Assembly (NCBI GenBank): GCA_003116975.1
Contig: BGKB01000097.1
Span: forward strand, 124,001 to 188,000
Length of the DNA: 64,000 bases
From: Aurantiochytrium sp. KH105
Lineage: Eukaryota; Sar; Bigyra; Thraustochytrida; Thraustochytriidae
Direction of reading: 5' to 3'
Positions 29,198 through 41,000 of the stretch are shown in pieces. The position numbers and the translations under genes are program-made. Position 1 is the stretch's first letter. Each line of letters starts with the position of its first letter. The notes beneath the pieces were generated by a model, which made no database searches, had not been told where the DNA came from, and worked only from the letters and a program-made list of their open reading frames with translations.

Positions 29198-32100
29198 ATG
29201 ACTACCTCTAATGAAGATGTGATTGCCGATGCAATCCGACGAATGTCAGAACGTGAGACCTACCTACAGTAAGTAAAACGAGCAACTCCAAATTGCCAAC
29301 AGGCCTCGTTGCAATGAATTGTGTTTATTCTGACCTGAACTCATGTCTTACCACTCACCCTTCGATGGCATTGCACATAAAATGTTCAATCGTAGTCTTG
29401 CGTCTATGAAAATTAGCGATGATGGCGCGACAGCACTGGCGAATGCGCTAAAGGAGAACAAGTCGCTGCAAACGCTTTAGTAAGTTGCACGCGGGAAAAG
29501 CAAAGAAAGCTTGCAATGAACGAAAAAGACTGACCGTCTCGCAATGGTACAAATCACCCAACCCAATACGTGATGCTATGACTGTTCGTCTCTTTCTTCG
29601 ATCATGCTGCCATGCATGCTTTTACGTTTTCAATTTGCCCATAAAATGCACAATCGCAGTCTTGTGAAGAACGAAATTGGCTGTACTGGCGCGACAGCGC
29701 TAGCGATTGCGCTCAAAGGGAACACATCTTTGCAGGTGTTCAAGTAAGTTGCACGCGGAAAAAGCAAAAAAAGCATGCAATGAACGAAGATGACTGACCA
29801 GCTCGCGATACTACAAATGACCCAACCCCGATACGTGATGCTATGATTGTTCTTCTCTTCCTTCGATCATGCTGCCATGCATGCTTTTACGTGTTCAATT
29901 TGCCCATATAATACACACTTGCAGTCTTATGAGGAACAAAATTGGCGACGATGGCGCCACAGCGCTGGCGAATGCGCTAAAGGAGAACAAGTCGCTGCAG
30001 TCGCTTCAGTGAGTTACTCGCGAGAAAAGCAAAAAAAGCATGCAATGAACGAAGATGACTGACCAGCTCGCGATACTACAAATGACCCAACCCCGATACG
30101 TGATGCTATGATTGTTCTTCTCTTTCTTCGATCATGCTGCCATGCATGCTTTCACGTGTTCAATTTGCCCATATAATACACAATTGCAGTCTTTCGAGTA
30201 ACAAAATTGGCGACGATGGCGCCACAGCACTGGCGAACGCGCTAAAGGAAAACAAGTCACTGCAAAAGCTTCAGTAAGTTACTCGCGAGAAAAGCAAGAA
30301 AAGCATGCAATGAACGAAGATGACTGACCAGCTCGCGATACTACAAATGACCCAACCCCGATACGTGATGCTATGATTGTTCTTCTCTTTCTTCGATCAT
30401 GCTGCCATGCATGCTTTCACGTTTTCACTTTGTAAAAAAATGAAAATTAACGCAGTCTTTGGGGCAACCAAATTGGCCATGATGGCGGGGCAGCACTGGC
30501 GAATGCGCTCAAGGAGAATGCGTCGCTGCAGATACTTCGGTAAGTTGGGAGTGAGGGAAGAAAAGCCGCATTTGGGAAGCGAGGAGAACTAAATAAAAGA
30601 CAAAACATTTTTTGTGGCAATCTTCCTGTTCGTCATTTATGTGCACGTTCACACCATTTTTGAAACGAGAGCAGTCTTCATGAAAACAATATCAGTAGAC
30701 ACTGGTTGCACAAAATATACGCACTGGTGAGGAAAAACAGGTATGTGTAGTTTCAAATTGGAGGAGAAGTCAGGATAATAAAAGATGAGCCATTGGAATT
30801 ATGATTGACTTCTCATCAACGTTTGCAAATACTACAGGAGAACTACCACGTATCACCGCTTGCGCAACGATAACGTCATTGGGCAAGCGGGCTCAGATGC
30901 TCACAGGAGCTCCGAAGGCCAAGCGGGCGCAAGAGCCCAGGCGGGCTCGAGATCGGGACTCAAAGAGCGCGCAACGATTGAAGCCCAGAAGCAAGCCGAA
31001 TTTGAGGCTGCGAAAGAATTGGAGTATGTTGAGTTGAGATCTTCGCATACGTTGGACCGAGATTAATTAACGTTTTGCGAAATTTTACGTAATCACCACC
31101 GTCGACATCGGTGCTTCCCTTTGGGTCTCATGTTTTTTCTTGGATGAATATAGTCGATCCGGTGATGGTATTGGCCCACAAGGCGCCAAGGAAATGGTGA
31201 AGAGCCTCGCAAAACACACACAGCTCCATTCTTTGAAGTAAGTCTTGGGAAAACTACGGAGCAGAACGAAGATAGATTTTGGGTTGCATGAACAAACCAA
31301 ACTTACACAGCGAGACGTGGTCACTTATCTACTTTATAACCACCCTCACAGTCTTTCCAAGAATGGCATCGGCGATAGTGGTGCTGAGGCTGTGGCATGC
31401 GCGCTTGCCGAGCATAAGTCGCTGCAGAACTTGAAGTATGTGGTGAGAACGGTCAAAAGCGTTTTGCAAAAGACCAAGAAAGACTGACCTGGATTTCTGC
31501 GGTGCTCCGAACTTGCCGATAAAATTGCAATCGGTTCCATGAGCGAAGTCTTGGGGCTGACGAGATAGGTCTCATTGGCGCCAAGGCTGTAGCGGATATG
31601 CTCGAGAATAACGAGTCCCTGTTGTCGCTCAAGTAGGTCAGGCGAAAAAGTGCACGAAATTCCGATAACTGACGACGAAGCAATTCATGTCACTTTACTT
31701 TGCAACTTGCTGCTCGTCGTCACACAAATACAGCCTTGGCTGGAACCGTATCGGTGACGGTGGCGCCGCGGCAATAGCGAGATCGCTCGCCGCGAACAAA
31801 ACGCTGTGTTCTCTCGAGTACGTAGAAACAGTGCGTTGTAATTAAGCAATGAGACTAACCACCAAACTACCTCGCGGTGATATCGTATTTTGATCTTTCT
31901 TTACGAACCAACGCAGTCTTCAAAAGAACAGAATCAGCGCTGATGGCGCCAAGGAGATAGCGGAAGCATTCGTGAATTCGCAAGTGTTGGAGCTGCTCAA
32001 GTAAGAATCACAGTATCGAGAATGAGGTGTGTGCAATTTGATGAAGGCTGACAATTATGTATGGCAAAACGGCTTCCAAATATTCACAATTTGGCGGTGT

Positions 32101-35100
32101 TTTCTCAAATGGCAAGGGCAGTCTGGGGTGGAATGCTATTGGCGATGATGGCGCTGTGCATGTGGCCAAAGCGCTCGAGGAGAACAAATCGCTGTTCTTC
32201 CTTGAGTAAGTGATACTAAGACAATTGGGGGCACATTGAATGCAAGGAGTCTCACATTTTCCAAATCAAATGCAAAATCTTGTTGAGGTACGCAGTATTG
32301 CAAGGAACAAGATTGGCAACGTAGGCGCTGTTGCTGTGGCGGGCGCACTACTGAAGAACAAGTCGCTGCACACACTGAAGTAAGTATTGGGGAGCGAGCA
32401 TTGCGCGAGGAAAGAGTAGCATGGACTCACAAAGATGCATTCACGACTCCTTGTGGCTTTTCCTCACGTCTTCATGAATCCGTATCACGCAACACCCTGC
32501 AGATTTCGTAGCAATGACATCACGAAGGATGGCGCTGAACAGCTAGCAAATGCGCTTGCCAAGAGCGAGTCACTACAGGCGCTAGAGTAAGTTCTATTGT
32601 TCAAACATGGCGGAACTCAAGAACCGAGTATAACTAACGACAGCTCGATGCTCGTCGTGATATGGTTTAATGTGGATGTTCGTGGGCTCTGTATGACGAT
32701 CAAAACACTCCTCATCTTCACAGTCTCGCAAAGAACAAAGTCGGTATGGCTGGCGCAAGATCTCTCGCGGGCGCTCTCAAGGAAAACACGACGCTGCACT
32801 TTCTGGAGTAAGTATTTATGATGATGGCAAAAGGAGCAAGACGAGCTTAGCTGACGAGCATGTTCATCAACTATTTCTTCCCAACTCGCGCTTGATGTCG
32901 CAATTCACAGTATATCTAGCAACCACATCAAGGATGATGGTGCTTCTGCGCTGGCAGGTGTTCTCGCTCAGATCAAATCTCTCGTGACGCTGCAGTACGT
33001 TGACATGGCGGAGTCAGGGTGTCGGCGCTGTTAATAACTGACCAGCAGTCGCTCATCTTTTTGACGATTTTTCATACCCCTTATCGCGTACAGTCTTCAA
33101 GACAATGCGATTGGGGACGACGGCGCGAATGAGATTGCGAAAGCGCTCGCGGCGAACAATTCTCTGCAGTCTCTAAAGTACGTTGAATTCGGAAAGGCGT
33201 TGCATTAGGGGCAAATCGTAACTTACGAAGACGCCGTCGAAAACGCTCAATTCTCTGTGATTTTGTCATCCTGTTTCTTTACAAATGACTGCAGTCTCTC
33301 TGGGAATCAGATCGGTCCACATGGCGCTGAAGCTCTTGCCAAAGCGCTCGTGAAAAACAGCACACTCGAGGAGCTTGAGTACGTTATGACAATGATACAA
33401 GAACGACCGATGACATGATGAAATCTCTAACAAACGTGCGCACTATCACGCCATGCTCGGCGTTACCATATTTCTTCTTTCAGCCTTGGAGACAACAATC
33501 TTGACGATGAAGGCGCCGAAAAGCTGGCAAAGGCACTTGAGCAGAACAAGTCATCTCTTCAGTCCCTCGAGTACGTTTGCCGGCAACACATCAGACTCAG
33601 AGGCATTGTAGCATGCAATTGCTGACTAATTCACGTGAAAACAGTCTCACTGGATGTAGGATTGGAAACGAAGGCGCTGAAGCTCTTGCCAAAGCGCTCG
33701 AGAGCAACGACATCTTGCAGGAGCTAGCGTAAGTTCGACCCTCACTTTTCGCCTTAATGACGTGGGCATAATGCAAGAATGACTCACGTGATTGATTGAC
33801 AGTCTTGGCCACGTCCCTGCTGATATTTTTGCTCGTATTGGCTCTCGCCTCAAGCTTGTCAAGGATGAGCTAAATGAGCTGAGCAAGGAAGCGATTGAGG
33901 CGCTCAGGACAGATCAAAAAGTACGCTGGGGGCGTGCCAAGCTCATGGTCGTGGGTAAGGCAGCCGCAGGCAAGACGTCGACGATCCGCACGCTCCTGGA
34001 CCAGCCGTTCGTACCCGAACATGTCTCAACGATTGGAATAGATCTGATGCTCATGCACACGCGAGACTGGAAGGAGCGAAAAAACATTGGCGATGCCGAT
34101 CTCGGCGAACAACTTGCAAAGCACAAGTACCGAAACAAAAGAAAGCATGGAGAGCTGGATCAGTCTGAGGCTCAGTCGTCGAAAGACGCAGCGCGTAGCG
34201 TTCCCAAGGCGCCACGCGCTGCTCCACCTGCCGATTCAGCCAGTGGTGCTTCCGCTGTGCGTCATCCTCCGCCGCAGTCTCCATCAGTCCAGTTTGATAA
34301 GGAGGTAATTGCGAAAGCTGTGAACACCCCGCTTCGCATTCGTGTCAAGGAGCAAGCCAATAAGGAGGAAGAAGAGATCAGCTTTACGATATGGGACTAC
34401 GGTGGTCAGGAGGTCTTTTACGCGCTGCACCACCTGTTCCTGACGCAGTATGGCGTTTATGTTGTGGTCTTCGACATGCGCGAGGTGCTGGGTAAGGAGC
34501 GTTTCAAAGAGAAGCTTGACGTGGAAGAGCTTGCGAAGCTCGCCTCGCAAGACGACGCGATTCAGACGCTTCGTTTCTGGCTCGACTCTATCCGATTGCA
34601 CGCGCCAGGTGTCGAGGTTGCGCTGGTTGGGACATATCTGGACCAGGTTCCAGAGCTTGATCAGCATGATGACATCCAGGAGATCCTTGAAAAGAAGATC
34701 TTTCGCGAATTGGATGGCGATCCTAAGATTCAGAGGAACATTTGGAAGGAGGAGTTCCTTCAATTCTTCCCCATTAACAATCAAGATCGCGGGGACGTAG
34801 ACGGACACGTTGCGCGTCTCAAGGATCAGCTGACAAAATCCGTGGCGGAGAAGGCGTTTGTGAAGGAGAAGGTGCCTCTTCGCTGGTCCTACTGCCTGGA
34901 CCGATTGCTTCAGCAAAGCGACCCATACATGCGGTTTGGTGATGTTGAGACGCTTGCTGTGACGAAGTGCTTCGTTGCCAAGGAGGATGTTAGGAAGATG
35001 CTCGAATATCTGCATGAGCTCGGTGTGCTTTTGTACTTTTCCAAGAATGAGGCGTTGTGCAAAGTCGTTGTGATTCAACCGCAATGGCTATTGAAAAACT

Positions 35101-36395
35101 TGTCACGCGTCATTTGCGACCCAAGCGCAAAGCACATGAGAAGGCACATGAAGAAGCTACGGTCGGGAGCCGGAGACCACGCGGCCCTTCCTGCCCATCT
35201 TGATTCTGCACTTTACCAGTGGAGAGACGACGCTATTGCCAGTCGTGCTTTGCTGGAGTTTTTGTGGCAAGGCAACCCTGTTGACTTTTTGGTATCATTG
35301 ATGGAATCGACATTGTTGGCATGCCCGAGCCCTTGGGTCAGCGATGACGCTGGCAAGAAGGACTCAATTTTGGTGCCGAGTCTCTTGCACGCTGCATCGG
35401 AACAAGACAAGGAGGATGGACGAAGAAGGGTCGGCGACTCTGCTCTTGCCTACGTCGACTTCGAGCTTTTGCCAAAGGGCTTCTTCCAGCGTCTCGTGGC
35501 TCTTCTTTTGCAGAGATTTCCAGGTGTAGCGACCGTGGGTAAGAAGCTTTTCGCGGACGTCGCAAGTGTTGATTTCAACGGCATGGAGTGCCTCATGGAG
35601 GTATCGCAACGACGCATCACCTTTCGCTTCGGCAATGCCAGACAGAATCGCCCGCTCGTATCGCTTCTCGCATTGTTGAGCAAGGAGCTGAAGGAAATCG
35701 ACGAAACGTTCATGAGGGGCAAACTGGGACAAAGGTTATATGTCAGCTCCGACGGAACCGACAATGACAAGTCTTGTGCTCTTGCGGAATCCCTTGCACA
35801 CCCTCTGGAGGGCAACACGATTCGAACGCGATCGTCATGTCAACCACTTGAAGCCTTTGCGTCGTTCGTGGATGGGGCCTCTCAGGCTCAAATTTTTGGA
35901 GAGTCAGCGGGCAGCGCAGGATTTCGGTTTGATGCTTTTCTCGGTCACGCGTGGGGTCCCGGCAGTGTCACGCATGAGAGGGTGAAGGCTGTCGAGCGAA
36001 GGCTGGCGGAGCTAGGCATTCGGTGTTGGATTGATGCAAATAACATTGAGCCAGAGATCTATCGATCCATGGCGTTTGGCATCGACAAGTCCCGGACCAC
36101 CGTCATCTTTGTGACGCGCGAATACATGGAAAAGGTGAATGCGGGGCGATCAACGAATGACTATTGTTGCATGGAGTTTCACTACGCGATGGACCGCCAT
36201 AAACCTGTACGTGTGATTGCGTGCGTGATCGACGAGGATATGGCGGACAAAGACAGATGGGATGGCGAATTTCGATTCCGTTGGTGTGGAATACCGCTGT
36301 TCGTCCCAATGCATAGCGAGGTTGAACCTACTGATGCGGAGATTGCCGAACTTGCACAGAGGATCAAAGACACGATTGCCCAATACCAGCTGTAG
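29198..36395 (+). CDS. LRR-Roc-COR-TIR (ROCO family) protein, 23 exons
   Basis: Twenty-three exons, all joined in phase 2, give 1,504 aa. Exon starts: 29198, 29396, 29660, 29925, 30190, 30456, 30675, 30838, 31154, 31352, 31549, 31734, 31917, 32122, 32296, 32503, 32724, 32911, 33094, 33295, 33484, 33645, 33803. Nineteen exons are one ribonuclease-inhibitor-type LRR each: 84 nt (28 aa), except 33484 with 87 nt. Typical units read LxxNxIGDxGAxALAxALxxN. Exons 30675 and 30838 (residues about 164-248) instead encode a charged, coiled-coil-like insert. The last exon carries the Roc GTPase with P-loop GKAAAGKT (692-699) and DYGGQE switch II (839-844), a COR domain (about 1010-1290), and a TIR domain from 1348 (FRFDAFLGHAW) with Glu1432 in CCMEFHYA at the position of the catalytic Glu of TIR NADases. 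A signalling or immune-type receptor is inferred. Confidence 0.9.
29396..30539 (+). repeat. Tandem array of about 265-bp exon-plus-intron LRR units
   Basis: Five successive LRR exons start 264, 265, 265 and 266 bp apart (29396, 29660, 29925, 30190, 30456). Introns 3 to 5 are almost identical, sharing blocks such as GACTGACCAGCTCGCGATAC and GATCATGCTGCCATGCATGC. Other introns of the gene differ in sequence and give exon spacings of about 160-220 bp. Confidence 0.93.
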
Positions 36396-36518
36396 GATGA
36401 ATTAGATGAACCGAGTAAGATTGCGAAAGCACGGGCACCACGGACTATAAGTAAAAGGGGAAAACGACCAGCGATTGGTAAGAAAACTTAAATTGCATCT
36501 CTATCCTGTATAATCTTC

Positions 36519-37589
36519 TCATTTTGTCATTGCTGCGACAAATTCCTTGTACGAGATCTGATTGTTCTGAGACTGATCGAAATGCTGGAAAACAGTCATG
36601 ACAGTCTGTTCGTCGCGTCCGAGGCCAAAATTGGCCATACAAGCTGAAAATTCACCAAGAGTCACACTCCCCAATGAGTCGCTATTCACAAGTCGAAAGG
36701 CGTCGAGAAGAGTACGTGACTCGGTGACACCCTCGCGTGCTTTTTCGTGCACCTTGCGGAGAAGCGTTTCCTTAAAAGACTGCACAATTTGTTGTGTTTC
36801 GGCGCTCTCATCCGCTTCACGCACACCGAACTGGCGCTCTACCATTTGACAGAAAACATCATCGCTATCGATCGTTGCACTCATGTCGGTAAAATGGGCC
36901 ATGAAAGCCTGCTCGTCGACAAGATCATCGCCACCTGTCCAATGCTCGAGGCCATCGTTTAGCAGATTTTCGACCTCCTCCTCCGAGGCCTGGCCGCTGC
37001 GAATGAGAGGATGTTGATCCTGCGATCCAAAGGCGTCGCTCTTTTGTACAACTTGTGCGCCAGGCTCCTTGCGGGAAATGAGATATTTCCACGCACGCTC
37101 ACAGATTCGATGACGCCGCTCATTCATCGGTCCTCGAAGGCCACTGAGAAACTCGGTGTGGTTGATGCGTCCGTCTCCATTTGTGTCGAAAGCACGTTCG
37201 AGTGTTCGCATTGCGTCTGCACTGAGAAAGACGCCAAACTTGTTGATGGCTTCCTGAAACTGCCAAGGTTCCATGGCGGCATCACCATCATCGTCCTGCA
37301 TGTCTCGCGTGACTGCATCGAAGATGCGATTAAGACCACGGATTGTCCATGTGCGCGCTCCACCATGGTACATTTGGCGACGGAACTCTTCAAGGACAGT
37401 GTTGCGATCGAGCGCGTCTGCGTTGGAGAGCTCCCGGGGATCCCAGACATCATTCTTTTCCTCCAAAGGAGCCGCTTCAGCAAATCCGTGAGGAATGAGG
37501 TATGACTTTGCATAGCCAGCAGCTACTTTGACGATATCGCCGCGTTTCCGTCCTGCCTCGAGGTCTTCGAGCAATCGTACACGCAGCAT
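36519..37589 (-). CDS. Ribosomal-L9-N-domain fused to calcyphosine-like EF-hand protein
   Basis: The product is 356 aa from the ATG at 37589. Residues 1-40 (MLRVRLLEDLEAGRKRGDIV, then AAGYAKSYLIPHGFA) match the N-terminal RNA-binding domain of bacterial-type ribosomal protein L9. From about residue 75 the protein becomes an EF-hand protein of the calcyphosine type: IRGLNRIFDAVTRDMQDDDG, then EF loop DTNGDGRINHTEF followed by LRGPM, and two C-terminal EF-hand-like units including DQSQNNQISYKEF. The L9 linker helix and C-terminal domain are missing. The frame is open 117 codons upstream without a convincing leader, so a mitochondrial presequence is not ruled out. The gene ends 123 bp from the ROCO gene, tail-to-tail. 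The EF-hand call is firm; the L9 resemblance is strong but short. Confidence 0.78.
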   Translation of the reverse strand: MLRVRLLEDLEAGRKRGDIVKVAAGYAKSYLIPHGFAEAAPLEEKNDVWDPRELSNADALDRNTVLEEFRRQMYHGGARTWTIRGLNRIFDAVTRDMQDDDGDAAMEPWQFQEAINKFGVFLSADAMRTLERAFDTNGDGRINHTEFLSGLRGPMNERRHRICERAWKYLISRKEPGAQVVQKSDAFGSQDQHPLIRSGQASEEEVENLLNDGLEHWTGGDDLVDEQAFMAHFTDMSATIDSDDVFCQMVERQFGVREADESAETQQIVQSFKETLLRKVHEKAREGVTESRTLLDAFRLVNSDSLGSVTLGEFSACMANFGLGRDEQTVMTVFQHFDQSQNNQISYKEFVAAMTK

Positions 37590-38044
37590 CTTCGAAGATA
37601 GGTACAAGTGCGTGCGCTCTCGCGTCAACAAAAGCGTGACCTTTCTATCTTTATTTTCCAAGACTGCGAACCCTTGCAAGCTGATTTGCACCCGTTTTCC
37701 CGAGCTCGGTGTGCGTGACCTTGATGCGAAAAGATTGTACTTGCCGCTTGCAAGAGGCTCACATCGATGGATGGGACTTGGGTATTTTCTCTGTGACACA
37801 ATACAACAGAGAAAGAAGAAGGTCAAGATAGATAAATATCCGTTGAGAAAAGGGGGTCCCCGAGGACCCCCTTTTTCGATCGCGCACACCGTCTTTGCCA
37901 TCCATGCAAAGTGGAGCGTCTGCAAACGTAGAGTTTGCAAGCGCCACCGCGCGCTTGAGCGGGCAGCACCAGGAGCTGCTCCAGCGCAATACAGCGTAGA
38001 ATTTTTGCCAGGGTGCGATAGCGGAGGCGCGAGAATTCTGGACG
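37590..38044. promoter_or_regulatory. Shared divergent upstream region with a perfect hairpin
   Basis: A 455-bp region between two divergent start codons, presumably a bidirectional promoter. It holds a perfect inverted repeat at 37848-37875 (12-bp arms AAAAGGGGGTCC/GGACCCCCTTTT, 4-nt loop). Promoter function is inferred from gene orientation only. Confidence 0.5.
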
Positions 38045-41000
38045 ATGGCGTCCACTAAAGATTGGCTCAAGCAAGTGGACGAGAGCAACAACGTGTTTTT
38101 CTACAATGCGCAGACTGGAGAAACGCAATGGGAAGCACCTGAAGGGTATATTGACACTCTTGGGAAGGATTGGGTTGAAGCTCTCGATGAATCAGGCACA
38201 TTGTACTATTACAATATCATCACCGGGGAAGCATCGTGGGACCATCCTGCCAAAGATCTTGTGGCTCCTGCTGATGCTGATGCTAATGCTGCTGCTGATA
38301 CTGCTGTGACAGAAGAAGAAAACTTGGCAGCCGCAGACGACGCCTTTCCCGTGAAAGAAGGAGACGAAGCGCTTGCTTCGGCACAGGATCAAGCTGACGA
38401 TGATGCCCCAAGTGCAGACAAGCAAGACATGCCAGAGTGGTCGAAAGTCTTCGACCCAAGCTCCAAAGCCTACTACTACGTCAACAACCACACGTTAGCA
38501 AGCCAATGGGACGAACCCGAAGGCTTCCAGGAAGTAGATCTTGCAAAGGTAAAGCTTTTAATGGCGCCCGAGGTTCGCGCTGCCATGCTCTTGCAGTCAG
38601 CATTCCGTGCCAAGCTTGCACGACGTGATGTCCGCGTGCAGCGTGCCAAGACAGCAGCAAGTTCTACAGATGAAGTTAGTGGCTGGCGAGAAATGCTGGA
38701 CCCAGCTTCAGGATTTCCATACTACTTTAACAGCGAGACAAATGAGGTCACCTGGGAAAAACCAGCTGATTTTAACAAAGTCGATGCGGACAACTCGACA
38801 CGAAAGAAATCAGACCCGATTTCAGAAGAAGAAGAAAGAGAAAACAAATTGGTAGACAAGGATCAAGGCGCTTCGGGAGCAAAAGCCGAGATACAATCTG
38901 ACATTGATTCAAACGACGCCGAGGATTCTCCGAGTGGAGAACACGTAAGCGCGACGAAAGATCTCGGGCCCGAAGAAGTGGTCGAAGATGCATCGGAAAT
39001 GATCTCCAACGATGCGGAGACATCTCGTCGCATGATCCCCGAGTGGGTTCAGGTGTTCGACCCGCAAACGAAACTGTACTACTTTTTCAACAATCACACA
39101 TTTGAGAGTCAGTGGGAAGAGCCTGAAGGTTTTGAACGTTTGGACTTCTCCAAGGCCAAGCATTTGATGGCGCCTGAACTTCGTGCCGCGCTAATGATGC
39201 AGTGCGCTTTTCGCTCAAAGAAGGCGCGGCAGGCAGTGCGAGCACAGCGTGGTCTCGTGAGCTCCAGCAAGAATCTCAACGCAATTGATGGCGAAGAGTC
39301 GAGCGGTGTGTGGAAAAAGCTCGTCGATCCTAAGACGGAGCTTCCGTACTACTACAATCGCGAAACGCATGAGACCACATGGGACCCGCCAGTCGAAGAA
39401 GTCGAATGTGGTGAGAAGAATGCCAAAACAGAAGCAGGGCCTCCAGCCACCAACAGTAGTGGAGATGCTCACATGCCAGCAGAGGATACGACAGACAGTG
39501 TATCACCTAGCGTTGAATGGGTCGAGGTTTTTGATCCCCAATCGAAGCGATACTACTTTTTCAACAATCGAACGCTCGAGTCACAGTGGGACGAACCTGA
39601 AGGCTTTGAGCGCATAGATTTCTCCAAGGCAAAGGTGTTGATGGCACCCGAGCTGCGCGCTGCAATCATGCTACAATGCGCTTTTCGTGCCAAACAGGCC
39701 CGCCAAGATGTCCGCATTCAACGTGGAAAAGTCATGGCTGACGAAAACGACGGGGTGCTCTGGCAAGAATTGCATGATCCAGCATCTGGTCAGTCGTATT
39801 TTTACAACAGAGAAACGCAGGAGACGACCTGGGACAAACCGCGCGAGCTCATGACGGAGAGCGAACGCGAGCGTGCCGACGAAGCCGCCAAGGCGCCAAA
39901 ATGGTACACCGCTGTGGATACCGACAGTGGAGATGTCTATTTTTTCAATGCAGAGACTGAAGAGGTTTCGTGGACCAAGCCTGAGGATTTTGACGGTGAC
40001 GAGACCTTGATCGCTTCTGATCAGGAAGAAAATGAACGCCTTCGGCACATTCGCCGGCGAATGGCACTTGCTGTGCAGGGCAAGCTTCGAAAGCGAACCA
40101 AAGAAATGGATGCGCGCATGAGCGTCGTTCGCGCAGAACAGGCCAAGGCCTCTGTCGTGGCCAAACATCGATGGTACGAAGTCTTTGATGAGGAGCATGG
40201 TGCGTACTATTACTACGATGTTGATACGCGAGTCACTGTCTGGGAAAAACCTGCCGACTTTGTCATGGAGGCAAGTGATGAGTTGCTGCATGCGGCACTT
40301 CTCATGCAGGGGCTCTTTCGTGCCAAAAAGGCTCGCTCCGACGTTCGTCTCCTGCGTGCTATCGAGCTCACCAAAGATGAACCTCCGGAAAAAGAACCAC
40401 AGTGGGTGAAGATCTTTGACAAGGACGCAAACGCTCATTATTGGTTTCACAAGCGATTGCACGAAATCAGCTGGGAGCCACCGCTCCAGTTAACGCTTTC
40501 ACAGGGTGAGCCTGGCTCTGAGCTGTCTGAAATGGATCCTGACGAATCTCCTCGGATGGAAGGAGATGATCAAGCTCTTGCTGTGACAGATGCTGAAATT
40601 GCTGCAGTGGACGACAAGAACAGCAACGACGCCAATACTCGTTCAGATACTGGTGCAGTCGAAGTAGCAGAAGCTGTGGCTACAGGCTCACAGCAAGGGT
40701 CTCAAGATGAACAGCCAAGGGAACAAGAACCTGCACAAGAACATGAACAAAAGGAGTCGTCACCGCCACCATCACATGAACAAGAACAAGAACAAGAACA
40801 AGAACAAGAGCAAGAACAACAAGAAAATCAACAACAAGAGCAACAACCTCAAGAATCCGCACGACGAATAAGTTCGAACCCTGGCACTCTTGAGCAAGAA
40901 GGACTTTTGTCAAAGGAAAAAGACAATACGAAGAGAACAGATAATGGAGAAAGCGTTGAAACAGCGCGTCAGCCAGAGACAGTCTCCGACGCAGTGGATG

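Noticed and set aside
29396-33730. Regularly spaced repeats resembling a CRISPR array
   Set aside because: The repeats are 84-nt coding exons with consistent LRR translation and splice signals, in a eukaryotic context, and without the short identical repeats of CRISPR.
37590-37940. 117-residue N-terminal extension of the L9/EF-hand protein
   Set aside because: It translates a perfect DNA hairpin and has no conserved sequence; the ATG at 37589 coincides with the start of the L9 domain.
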